DNA of 64,000 bases from Methanofollis liminatans DSM 4140 (GTDB taxonomy: Archaea; Halobacteriota; Methanomicrobia; Methanomicrobiales; Methanofollaceae): positions 1,199,706 through 1,263,705 of the forward strand of contig NZ_CM001555.1 in NCBI RefSeq assembly GCF_000275865.1. The letters run 5' to 3'. Shown here one piece after another: positions 1 through 7,868 of this stretch (position 1 is its first letter; each line of letters begins with the position of its first letter). Made by a program: the position numbers and the translations under genes. The notes under the pieces were generated by a model that saw only the letters and a list, made by a program, of their open reading frames with translations, searched no databases and was not told the DNA's origin.

Positions 1-1
1 C

Positions 2-238
2 TTCGATGAGATGGCGGTCTTCACCCTGGCCGGCGGTTCGGCGCCGGTATATCATGCATACGAAGACGGCGGCGGGAGCGGGACCTGGTCGTGGCTCTCC
101 ATCGAGCCCGACACCGTCCACCCCCACGCCCTCGACCCCGGCGAGGTGATGAACCTCTCGGTCAGGTACGACGGCGGGGCGCCCGAATGGGCGCAGGTGA
201 CCACGCCGAACGGGGTGTACGACTCCGCATATCTCTGA
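2..238 (+). CDS. Archaellar stator-like protein (FlaF/FlaG family), 3' fragment
   Basis: The reading frame is open from base 2 to the TGA at 236-238, so only the last 78 or so residues of a gene that starts before the window are visible. The fragment is rich in short beta-strand-like stretches and Gly/Pro turns and ends just before flaH. In euryarchaeal archaellum operons this place is held by FlaF or FlaG, small proteins with an N-terminal membrane helix and an outer beta-sandwich that act as the motor stator. The assignment rests mainly on position. I cannot tell FlaF from FlaG because the N-terminus is missing. Confidence 0.6.
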   Translation, partial: FDEMAVFTLAGGSAPVYHAYEDGGGSGTWSWLSIEPDTVHPHALDPGEVMNLSVRYDGGAPEWAQVTTPNGVYDSAYL

Positions 239-245
239 GGTGAAC

Positions 246-989
246 ATGAACGAACGAGAGGACAAACCAGGCGGCGTTACCGGGGACGAGGGCAAGAAGA
301 TCCTCTCCACCGGCAATTCAGAGCTCGACAAAAAGATTGCCGACGGCCTCCCTCTCGAATCGCTCACCCTCATCGAGGGGGAGAACGACACCGGCAAGAG
401 CGTCTTGACCCAGCAGATCATCTGGGGCGCCATGCGCCAGGGGCTCAACGCCGACCTCTTCACCACCGAGAACACCAGCAAGAGTTTCCTCACCCAGATG
501 GAATCGATGAGCCTGGATATTTCCGACTACTTCGCCTGGGGCTACCTGCGGATCTTCCCCCTCCACAGCGTCGGTTTCGAGTGGAAGAAGGAGGATATGC
601 AGGGCGTCCTGCAGGCGCTCATCCTTCACATGCAGAAGAGCGTCGCCGAAGTGATCGTCATCGACTCGCTCACCCTCTTCACCGAGTACGCCTCCACCGA
701 CATGATCCTGGCCTTCTTCACCAACTGCAAAAACCTCGTCGACCACGGCAAGACGATCCTCGTCACCCTCCACACCTACGCCTTCGAGGCCGAGACCCTG
801 GTGCGGATCCGCTCCATCTGCGACGCCCACCTCTTCATGAAAAAGGCCCTGGTGGGCAGCAAATACGTGATGATGCTCGAGGTCGGCAAGGTGCGCGGCG
901 CCCAGAAGACGACAGGCAACATCATCAGCTTCGAGGTGCACCCCGGTTATGGCATGAAGATCATCCCGATGACCTTTGCGCGGGTATAA
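246..989 (+). CDS. flaH: Archaellum regulatory ATPase FlaH (ArlH)
   Basis: A RecA/KaiC-superfamily ATPase of about 247 residues that binds ATP and docks under the FlaI motor ATPase at the base of the archaellum. The N-terminal third has the Walker A segment GENDTGKS, and a hydrophobic strand ending in VIDSLTLF gives the Walker B Asp. Length fits the family. The ATG at 246 is chosen because GAGG at 237-240 lies 5 bases upstream; a GTG at 240 in the same frame is the alternative. It sits between the stator fragment and flaI, with 2 bases to the latter, as in most euryarchaeal archaellum operons. Confidence 0.93.
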   Translation: MNEREDKPGGVTGDEGKKILSTGNSELDKKIADGLPLESLTLIEGENDTGKSVLTQQIIWGAMRQGLNADLFTTENTSKSFLTQMESMSLDISDYFAWGYLRIFPLHSVGFEWKKEDMQGVLQALILHMQKSVAEVIVIDSLTLFTEYASTDMILAFFTNCKNLVDHGKTILVTLHTYAFEAETLVRIRSICDAHLFMKKALVGSKYVMMLEVGKVRGAQKTTGNIISFEVHPGYGMKIIPMTFARV

Positions 990-991
990 TT

Positions 992-2854
992 ATGGCCTCC
1001 ACACTGTCCATCCCGATCATGCTCCCCTTCAAGCCCGAGCCCAACGAGGACCTGAGCGGATGCCTGGCCGATCTCGAATCTTCATCCCTCTTTCGGATGC
1101 TCCCGAACAACGCCCGGGAGTACGTCCGCAACAGCCCTCACCTCCTCGAATACCTCAACATCCTGCCGGTGAACACCTACGGCATCCCCCTCTTCTTCCC
1201 TGAACTGACCCGGGATGCCAGGAAAATGGAGAACCTGAACCTGATCTACCCGGCCGGCTCCGACACCTTCATCCACATCCTCCAGGACCCAAACGACGTC
1301 CGGAACTATTACATCCCGATCGAGCCCTCCTTTCTCCACAGCGTCACCTCCCTGATGCCGGCCGTCGAGCACCGCCTCATCGATCTCCTGGACGCCCTCG
1401 ATGAGAACCCCGGGACCGAGGAGGAGCGCGCCGCCGTCCTCAAACGACTGGTCGGGGAGATCGTCTACGTCAAAGGCGAGGGGGAAGATCTCGGGAGCCT
1501 GCTCGGCGGCGCAAACGGCCGGTCCCTGAAGGAGCGTGTCGTCACCTTCTTAAACACCGATTTCACCGCAAAGAAAAAACAGAGCAGCGGGGACGACGAC
1601 GCCGGGATCACCAGGCTTTCAGACGGGCGGATCGTCGTCAGCCAGCAGGAGTACAGCGCCCTCGAGTACCTGCTGCTGCGTGACAAGATCGGGATGGGCG
1701 TTCTCAAGCCTTTCCTCTCAGACCCCTATATCGAAGATATCACCTGCGACGGCGTCGGCCCGATCTTCGTCGAGCACAAGATCTTCAGCGGGCTCAAGTC
1801 CGTTATCGGTTTTACCAACACCCCCGACCTCGACATCTTCGTCATCAAGATGGCCGAGCGGATCAAACGGCCGATCACCTACCGCAACCCGGTCGTGGAC
1901 GCCACCCTCCCGGACGGCTCCCGTATCAACATCGTCTACGGCACCGATATCAGCCGCCACGGCAGCAACTTCACGATCCGTAAGGTAAACGAGGAGCCCC
2001 TCTCCGTCCTCCACCTCATCGAGTCGAATACCTGCGACTACACCGTCGCCGCCTACCTCTGGATCTGCCTGGAGTTCGGGATGTCCCTCTTCGTGAGCGG
2101 GGAGACGGCCAGCGGAAAGACGACGAGCCTCAACGCCATCACCACCTTCCTCCCGCCGGAGAACAAGATCGTCACCATCGAGGACACCCCCGAGCTGACC
2201 GTCCCCCATAAAAACTGGACGCGGGAGGTCGCAAAGGCGAAAGGAAAGAGCGAGGGCGACGGTTCAGAAGTGACCATGTTCGACCTCTTAAAGGCGGCCC
2301 TCAGACAGCGCCCCAACCAGATCCTGGTCGGTGAGATCCGTGGTGTCGAAGGGAGCGTCGCCTTCTCGGCCATGCAGACCGGCCACCCGGTCATGAGCAC
2401 CTTCCACGCCGCCTCGGTCGAGAAACTGATCCAGCGTCTCTGCGGCGACCCGATCAACATCCCGAAAACGCACGTGGACAACCTCAACATCGTCATCATC
2501 CAGAGCGCCGTGCGTCGCCCCGGCGGCGGGACCGTCAGGCGAATGCTCAGCATCAACGAACTCGTCGGCTACGACCCGCAGACGCAGGGCTTCTCCTTCG
2601 TCGAGATGTTCCACTGGGACCCGGTCACCGACCAGCACATCTTCACCGGGAACGGGAGCAGTTTCCTCCTGGAAAACAAGATCGCAACCATGCTCGGCAT
2701 CCCGGAGAGCAAGAGGAACGAGATCTACTATGAAGTCGAGAAGAGGGCGAACATCCTCAAACGACTGCATAACGCCGGATACATCAGGTTCTGGGACCTC
2801 TTCCACATGATCGCCAAGATCAAGAAGCAGGGTCTTCTCACTATCGAGGTCTGA
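992..2854 (+). CDS. flaI: Archaellum motor/assembly ATPase FlaI (ArlI)
   Basis: A type II/IV secretion-system ATPase of 620 residues that powers both assembly and rotation of the archaellum. The C-terminal half carries the Walker A motif GETASGKTTS, an Asp/His-box-like stretch and the Walker B region with ILVGEIRG; the N-terminal part matches the FlaI oligomerisation domain. The open frame extends far upstream through flaH, but the first ATG after the flaH stop, at 992, gives the N-terminus MASTLSIPIM and the usual tight packing. A linker of about 30 residues in the middle (QSSGDDDAG) is polar and probably disordered. It is cotranscribed with flaH and flaJ. Confidence 0.95.
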   Translation: MASTLSIPIMLPFKPEPNEDLSGCLADLESSSLFRMLPNNAREYVRNSPHLLEYLNILPVNTYGIPLFFPELTRDARKMENLNLIYPAGSDTFIHILQDPNDVRNYYIPIEPSFLHSVTSLMPAVEHRLIDLLDALDENPGTEEERAAVLKRLVGEIVYVKGEGEDLGSLLGGANGRSLKERVVTFLNTDFTAKKKQSSGDDDAGITRLSDGRIVVSQQEYSALEYLLLRDKIGMGVLKPFLSDPYIEDITCDGVGPIFVEHKIFSGLKSVIGFTNTPDLDIFVIKMAERIKRPITYRNPVVDATLPDGSRINIVYGTDISRHGSNFTIRKVNEEPLSVLHLIESNTCDYTVAAYLWICLEFGMSLFVSGETASGKTTSLNAITTFLPPENKIVTIEDTPELTVPHKNWTREVAKAKGKSEGDGSEVTMFDLLKAALRQRPNQILVGEIRGVEGSVAFSAMQTGHPVMSTFHAASVEKLIQRLCGDPINIPKTHVDNLNIVIIQSAVRRPGGGTVRRMLSINELVGYDPQTQGFSFVEMFHWDPVTDQHIFTGNGSSFLLENKIATMLGIPESKRNEIYYEVEKRANILKRLHNAGYIRFWDLFHMIAKIKKQGLLTIEV

Positions 2855-2855
2855 G

Positions 2856-4457
2856 ATGTTCGAGTCGTTGAAGGACAGGGTGGTCGGGGCGAACGGGGGT
2901 GAAATACCCTTTGAGGACCAGATCGACGGGATCAGAAAAAAAATCGAGACGCTCTCGGATAACAAAAAAATGGAGGGCGACCTCGTCTTCATGACCACCT
3001 ACATGGCCTCGGCGATGACCGCCAACGTCTCGCGGCCAGAGCTCTTCGAATACACCGCCCGCAGGCACGAGTACATCTCGACCAAATATATCCGCCGGGT
3101 CGTCGATTTCGTCAACCAGTGGCACTACAGTTACTCTGAAGGGCTCACTATGGTGGGCGAGCGCGTTGAAAACCCGATGCTCAGGAATATGTTCAACCGT
3201 TTCGCCAATGCGATCGACTCCGGCGTCCCTGACAGCGAGTTCCTGGCAATGGAGTTGAACACCGCCAGGAGCATGTACCGCAACACCTTCGAGCAGGGCT
3301 TTGAGATGCTGAAGAAGTGGGGCGACGCCTATATCGCCCTGCTCTTCTCCTCCATGCTGGTGGCGATCATCATCATGATCTCGGTCGCCATCTATGCGCC
3401 CAGCGGGATCGACTCCGCACTGAACACCTCGTATGCGCTTGTCCTCCTGACGGCCGGTTTCGGCGTCGGCCTGATGTATAAGGCCGTCCCGGTCGACGAG
3501 AAGACCCTCGACAGCTCGATGAACAGCTGGTGTTCGCGGGAGCAGGCGATGATCCGCCGCCTCCAGACACCGGTGCTTGCGATCACCGCCGTGGCCGCTC
3601 TTCTCCTCCTCCTCATGGGCGTGAACACCGGCATGGTCTTTCTCCTGATCGGCCTCCTCTTCGCTCCCATCGGGATCATCGCCTACGTGGACAACCACAA
3701 TGTCGTCATGCGAGACGAGGACTTTCCCGCCTTTATCCGGGGCGTCGGCTCGATCATGGAGGGGAAGGGCACGACGGTGGTCGAGGCGATCCGGGAGATC
3801 GACCGCAAATCGCTTGTCACCCTTGAACCCGTGATCAACTCGGTCTATACGAAGTTGAACCTCGGCCTCGATGAAGCGCTGGTCTGGGAAAAGTTCATCG
3901 GAGACTGCGGGACAAACCTGATCGCGAAGTACATGAACATCTTTCGGGACTCGGTCGCCCTTGGCGGGGCTCCCGGCGTCATCGGAAAGATCGTCGGGTC
4001 CTCCATGCTCTCGCAGGTGCTCCTGCGCAGAAAGAGGGACATGGTGGCGATGGGCTTTATCGTCCTCCTGATCCCGATGCACATCGCGATGGTCGGCATC
4101 TTCCTGACGCTCTATGAGGTGCTGCACACGATGTCCGAGGCGATCGAGAGCGTGATGTCGACCCTCGGGGAGAGCGGGGCGGCGCTGAGCGGGTCCGGGT
4201 CGGTTGCGGGATCGATGACCGGGTCGATGAACCTCTTCGTCAACTTTCCTGAAGAGCAGATGGTCCCCTATGTGATGACCATCTGCCTGATGATCACGGT
4301 GGCGAACATCTTCGCCGGCAAGATCGTGATGGGCGGCGACCGCTACATGTACTTCTTCCTCTCGGCCGTCCTATTTACCCTCACGGGGCTGCTGGTGTTG
4401 ATCGTCCCGCCGCTCATCAGCAGCTTCTTCCAGATCCCCCAGTTCGGAGCGGTGTAA
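2856..4457 (+). CDS. flaJ: Archaellum membrane platform protein FlaJ (ArlJ)
   Basis: A polytopic membrane protein of 533 residues, homologous to the TadC/PilC platform, that anchors FlaI in the membrane. After a hydrophilic N-terminal region of about 150 residues there are hydrophobic helices near residues 160-220 and 240-285, a long cytoplasmic domain, and a final cluster of helices near 385-420 and 465-525. That two-domain arrangement matches FlaJ. The ATG at 2856 lies one base after the flaI stop. A Gly/Ser/Met-rich loop (near residue 445) separates two of the last helices and is probably extracellular. Confidence 0.94.
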   Translation: MFESLKDRVVGANGGEIPFEDQIDGIRKKIETLSDNKKMEGDLVFMTTYMASAMTANVSRPELFEYTARRHEYISTKYIRRVVDFVNQWHYSYSEGLTMVGERVENPMLRNMFNRFANAIDSGVPDSEFLAMELNTARSMYRNTFEQGFEMLKKWGDAYIALLFSSMLVAIIIMISVAIYAPSGIDSALNTSYALVLLTAGFGVGLMYKAVPVDEKTLDSSMNSWCSREQAMIRRLQTPVLAITAVAALLLLLMGVNTGMVFLLIGLLFAPIGIIAYVDNHNVVMRDEDFPAFIRGVGSIMEGKGTTVVEAIREIDRKSLVTLEPVINSVYTKLNLGLDEALVWEKFIGDCGTNLIAKYMNIFRDSVALGGAPGVIGKIVGSSMLSQVLLRRKRDMVAMGFIVLLIPMHIAMVGIFLTLYEVLHTMSEAIESVMSTLGESGAALSGSGSVAGSMTGSMNLFVNFPEEQMVPYVMTICLMITVANIFAGKIVMGGDRYMYFFLSAVLFTLTGLLVLIVPPLISSFFQIPQFGAV

Positions 4458-4459
4458 GC

Positions 4460-5605
4460 ATGAGAAAACCAGAACTTCCATCGATAAGTCCGAAAACCCG
4501 GCGAACGCTGATCTTTCTGGTGACAGTCGCCGCCGGCACCCTCCTCATCCTCTACGACCTCCCCGCAGAGTACCTGCTGGGAGGGACGATCGCCGCGGGG
4601 TGCATCGTCCTCATCGCCTTCGGTGCGATCAAACTTTCTGACCTGAGGCCAAAGAACATCAGGGAAGGGCTGAAGGCGTGGGTTGCTGAGAGAAAACAGC
4701 GTCCTCTCAAGAAAGAAGCCCCGAAAGAAAAGATCGGCAGCAGAACGGCAGCAGCCTCTGAGGAAAAAGGCGGGAGAGTGCGTGCCGCACTGGCCTCCCT
4801 TTCAGGCGTCGTCCACGGGGGTGCAGGGCGGTTAAAGGCCTCGTTGTTCCACAAAGACGAGACTTTCAAGAAGATCGATATGATCCTTGACGCAGAGATC
4901 GCCGGCGGTGCCGCATCAAACGGGCCCGATACTTCTGCGGCAGTTCAGGGTGGAGCGAACGCTCCGGCCCCGCTCTCGGGTGCGGCCGATCCCTTCTTCG
5001 ACATCAGCGAGGAAGACCTTGAAAACCTCACGCTGGACGGCGAGGAAAGCGACCAGACCGGATCTCCCGTGGATATAACGCTGGACGATGAGATCCCGTC
5101 GCTCGCCTCGAACGATTCGATCGTCTCCGAGATCTTCCGGGCGAATGCCGCCGAACTTGAAGAATTTTCAGAGCTGGGGGACATCAGCGAACTCGACGAA
5201 ACGCTCGGGGAGATCGGCGGTGTCGATCTCGGCGAGGTCGATCTCGACGCCCTCGATCTTTCCGAGGAAGATCTCTCGGAGATCACGCCTGATACCGGAT
5301 CCGAAGACGACATCGCGGAGGCTGCCCTGGCCGACAACGCCTCGATCCTTCCGGAAATCCCCGAAGAGCCAGAAGAGGAGGAGGCCCCTGAAGAGGAGAA
5401 CCTGGTGGCGTTTGCATCGGGCGGCGGTTCCGACTCCCTCATGGACATCCTCAAGAGCGATGTCAAACAGAGGAAAAAAGGAGATTATAACAGCCTTCTG
5501 CGGGGCATGAAAGGGATGAAGATCAACGCGGACGATCTGGTCGACGAACTTGAAGAGACATTGAAAGCGCTTGACGGCGGATCGACGGTGAAGAAACATG
5601 GCTAG
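4460..5605 (+). CDS. Acidic membrane-anchored protein of the archaellum/chemotaxis operon, unknown function
   Basis: 381 residues that I do not recognise as a named family. Two adjacent hydrophobic segments near residues 14-33 and 38-55 form a membrane hairpin. A basic stretch (residues about 65-100) follows, then a very long acidic, Ala/Ser/Leu-rich and probably disordered region (about 170-320). The end is a short amphipathic C-terminal part with LVDELEETLKAL. The gene starts 2 bases after flaJ and its end overlaps the cheF start by 8 bases. It therefore sits between the motor and the archaeal chemotaxis adaptor, where FlaC/D/E switch proteins might be expected. A role linking CheF to the motor is an inference from position only. 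Confidence 0.85.
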   Translation: MRKPELPSISPKTRRTLIFLVTVAAGTLLILYDLPAEYLLGGTIAAGCIVLIAFGAIKLSDLRPKNIREGLKAWVAERKQRPLKKEAPKEKIGSRTAAASEEKGGRVRAALASLSGVVHGGAGRLKASLFHKDETFKKIDMILDAEIAGGAASNGPDTSAAVQGGANAPAPLSGAADPFFDISEEDLENLTLDGEESDQTGSPVDITLDDEIPSLASNDSIVSEIFRANAAELEEFSELGDISELDETLGEIGGVDLGEVDLDALDLSEEDLSEITPDTGSEDDIAEAALADNASILPEIPEEPEEEEAPEEENLVAFASGGGSDSLMDILKSDVKQRKKGDYNSLLRGMKGMKINADDLVDELEETLKALDGGSTVKKHG

Positions 5606-6398
5606 CGTTCCGGTGAAAATTGAAGACGGGGATCGGTGGGCCGTAGCAAAGGTCTCGATCGAGAAAGACGGGCTGAAGGCATCTGGCGACGTGACGCTGG
5701 ACATCCCGTACAGGTCCATCATCGATCTGGAAGCAAAAGGGAATATCCTCATCATCACCACAAAAGAGCGGGAGGACCAGCCCTACAGGCTTGCATCGGT
5801 GGAAAAAGTGCTGAACGTGCTCAAACGGCAGATCCTCCTCTCCTGCAGCGCTTACCGTCTCAGCACCTTCTTTATGTCCCCGGCGATCAAGGGCGGCGTG
5901 CTCGTCCAGAACGCCGTATGGGAAAAAGGAGGGATCGCCGTACTAAAATCCGGGATCTGGTTCTTCTCGCAGGATCACCAGATCTGTGTCCCTCTTTCCG
6001 ACGTCGCCGCGATCGAACTGACAACGCGCGAGGTCCAGGGCAAAGACCTCGATGTCGTGAAGATCGACCATATTGAGGATACCGACGTCGTCACCAGTTT
6101 CGTGCTCTGCCCGCTCACGACACTCCAGGTGCTCTACAATTTCCTCAAGGAATCCACGAAAAGCATGGACATGGACGGTGCCGAACTCGACCCGAAATCT
6201 GCGCAGGTCGCCATGCTCGTCTACAGCGGGATGGACACCGCGGCGATCGAGAACATGCTCGCCATCTCGCATAAAGAGGTCGACCGCGTCTACGATGCCC
6301 TGATCGGTCTCGGGCTCGCAGAGGTCGTGGTAATACGCAGAGAGATTAAACTGACCACAAAAGGTGTCAGATATATCACAGATGCGACAAAAGTATAA
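5598..6398 (+). CDS. cheF: Archaeal chemotaxis adaptor protein CheF
   Basis: 266 residues resembling CheF, the archaea-specific protein that binds phospho-CheY and passes the signal to the archaellum switch. The N-terminal 190 residues are a beta-rich domain with a PH-like pattern. The last 70 residues (from about DPKSAQVAMLVYSGMD) form a helix-turn-helix-like unit ending in a small wing, as in other CheF proteins. The ATG overlaps the end of the upstream acidic-protein gene by 8 bases, so the two are probably translationally coupled. It is the last gene of the archaellum unit; an A+T-rich promoter region follows. Confidence 0.88.
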   Translation: MASVPVKIEDGDRWAVAKVSIEKDGLKASGDVTLDIPYRSIIDLEAKGNILIITTKEREDQPYRLASVEKVLNVLKRQILLSCSAYRLSTFFMSPAIKGGVLVQNAVWEKGGIAVLKSGIWFFSQDHQICVPLSDVAAIELTTREVQGKDLDVVKIDHIEDTDVVTSFVLCPLTTLQVLYNFLKESTKSMDMDGAELDPKSAQVAMLVYSGMDTAAIENMLAISHKEVDRVYDALIGLGLAEVVVIRREIKLTTKGVRYITDATKV

Positions 6399-6430
6399 AA
6401 TTTATAAAATCTCGATGATGTGAAAATAAT

Positions 6431-6463
6431 AATCTATTTATTCTAAACAGATCAAATATTTTT
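6431..6463 (+). promoter_or_regulatory. Promoter region of the che operon
   Basis: The 75 bases between cheF and cheY are very A+T-rich in a GC-rich neighbourhood. TCTATTTATT at 6433-6442 and AAATATTTTT at 6454-6463 both resemble archaeal TATA boxes. The first lies about 35 bases before the cheY ATG, so a short-leader transcript would start there. This suggests cheY and the genes after it can be transcribed separately from the archaellum genes. Confidence 0.6.
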
Positions 6464-6473
6464 AGAGCGCATT

Positions 6474-6836
6474 ATGGGTAGAATTCTTGTCGTCGACGAC
6501 ACACTGTTCATGCGGACCCTCCTGAAAAATATCCTCTTCTCGGGGGGCCATACGATCGTGGGAGAGGCTGAGAACGGCGATGACGCCATCGCAAAATATC
6601 AGGAATTGAATCCCGACCTTGTCACTATGGACATAGTGATGCCGAAGAAGAACGGCATCGACGCCTTAAAGGGCATCAAAACGATCGACCCGAACGCAAA
6701 GGTGATCATGTGCACCGCGGTCGGCCAGGAACAGATGGTAAAACTCGCCGTCAAAACCGGCGCCAGAGGTTATATCGTCAAACCGTTCCAGGCTCCAAAG
6801 GTGCTCGAGGAGGTGAAAAACGTCCTTGGGGCTTGA
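6474..6836 (+). CDS. cheY: Chemotaxis response regulator CheY
   Basis: A 120-residue single-domain receiver. It has the acidic pair D8-D9, the phospho-acceptor Asp53 in the stretch TMDIVMPKKNG, a Thr after VIMC (residue near 83) and the conserved Lys in IVKPF near residue 103. CheA phosphorylates it and in archaea it acts through CheF on the archaellum switch. It is the first gene of the che unit, with cheB starting 2 bases after its stop. Confidence 0.95.
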   Translation: MGRILVVDDTLFMRTLLKNILFSGGHTIVGEAENGDDAIAKYQELNPDLVTMDIVMPKKNGIDALKGIKTIDPNAKVIMCTAVGQEQMVKLAVKTGARGYIVKPFQAPKVLEEVKNVLGA

Positions 6837-6838
6837 TC

Positions 6839-7864
6839 ATGATCAGGGTACTCATCGTCGATGATTCAATATTTATTCGCACAATACTGAAAGATTTCCT
6901 CAGCAAATCTCCGGACATCGAGGTCGTGGGGACGGCGTCCGACGGTGTCGAGGCACTCTCCCTGATAGACGACCTCAAACCCGACGTGATGACGCTCGAC
7001 ATCGAGATGCCCAGGATGACCGGGATCGATCTGCTCAGGAAGATGCCTGACCTGAGCCACCGCCCGAAAGTGCTGATGCTCAGTTCGCTCACCTCGAAAG
7101 ACGCCAGCCATACGAGAACGGCCCTGGCCCTCGGGGCAGACGACTTCATGCTCAAACCGCAGGAGATCTTCCGGGTGCGCGGGATCCAGGAAGAACTCGT
7201 CGCAAAGATCCGGCATCTCATCCATATCGGCCCGGCGGTCAAACAGGACGTTTCCTCGCGCGGTCTTGCCCGCAAGCTGCTGATCTTCGGCTCCTCGGCC
7301 GGGGGGCTCCAGCAGCTCGACCTCATCCTCTCGACGATCTCCCCTGACCTGGACGCCGCCGTCGTCATCACCCAGCATATGCCCGAGGGTTTCACCGCGG
7401 CCCTCGCCGATCGGTTCAACCGGATCTGTCCGCTCCCGGTAAAGGAGTCTGAGAGCGGGTGCATCCTGAATGCCGGTGAGGTCGTGATCTCCAGATCCGG
7501 CGTCCACTCGATCGTCTCGACATTCCTCACGCGGGACGGTCTCTCCGGAGGAAAAATCGTCCATTCCACCGCTCCTCCGGTCCACGCCGTCAGACCGGCG
7601 ATCGACGTGACCTTCTCCACCGCGGCAAAGATCTTCGGCGGGCGGACACTTGCGGTCATCCTGAGCGGCATGGGCAACGACTGCGGCGACGGGGCTGCAG
7701 CCGTCAAAGCGGCAGGAGGCCAGGTGTTTGCATGCAGCGAGGAGGACTGCCTGGTCTACGGGATGGCGCGCTCCGCAATGAAAAAAAATAGTGTCGACAG
7801 GGTCGTTCCTCTCCGGAGGATTCCCGACGAAGTGCAACGGGCGATCACTGCAATGGAGGGGTAA
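6839..7864 (+). CDS. cheB: Protein-glutamate methylesterase/deamidase CheB
   Basis: 341 residues: an N-terminal receiver domain (residues 1-120, phospho-acceptor Asp54 in TLDIEMPRMTG) and a C-terminal methylesterase domain (about 150-341). The esterase domain shows the serine segment GSSAGG, the histidine in TQHMPEGF and the Asp region in SGMGNDCGDG. It removes methyl groups from, or deamidates, chemoreceptor glutamates, opposing CheR. The frame is open upstream through cheY; the ATG at 6839 just after the cheY stop gives the standard MIRVLIVDD N-terminus. Confidence 0.95.
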   Translation: MIRVLIVDDSIFIRTILKDFLSKSPDIEVVGTASDGVEALSLIDDLKPDVMTLDIEMPRMTGIDLLRKMPDLSHRPKVLMLSSLTSKDASHTRTALALGADDFMLKPQEIFRVRGIQEELVAKIRHLIHIGPAVKQDVSSRGLARKLLIFGSSAGGLQQLDLILSTISPDLDAAVVITQHMPEGFTAALADRFNRICPLPVKESESGCILNAGEVVISRSGVHSIVSTFLTRDGLSGGKIVHSTAPPVHAVRPAIDVTFSTAAKIFGGRTLAVILSGMGNDCGDGAAAVKAAGGQVFACSEEDCLVYGMARSAMKKNSVDRVVPLRRIPDEVQRAITAMEG

Positions 7865-7868
7865 AATC

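Noticed and set aside
2841-4127. 428-codon minus-strand open frame across flaJ
   Set aside because: It is antisense to flaJ with Asp/His/Arg-rich shadow composition, typical of GC-rich coding DNA read backwards.
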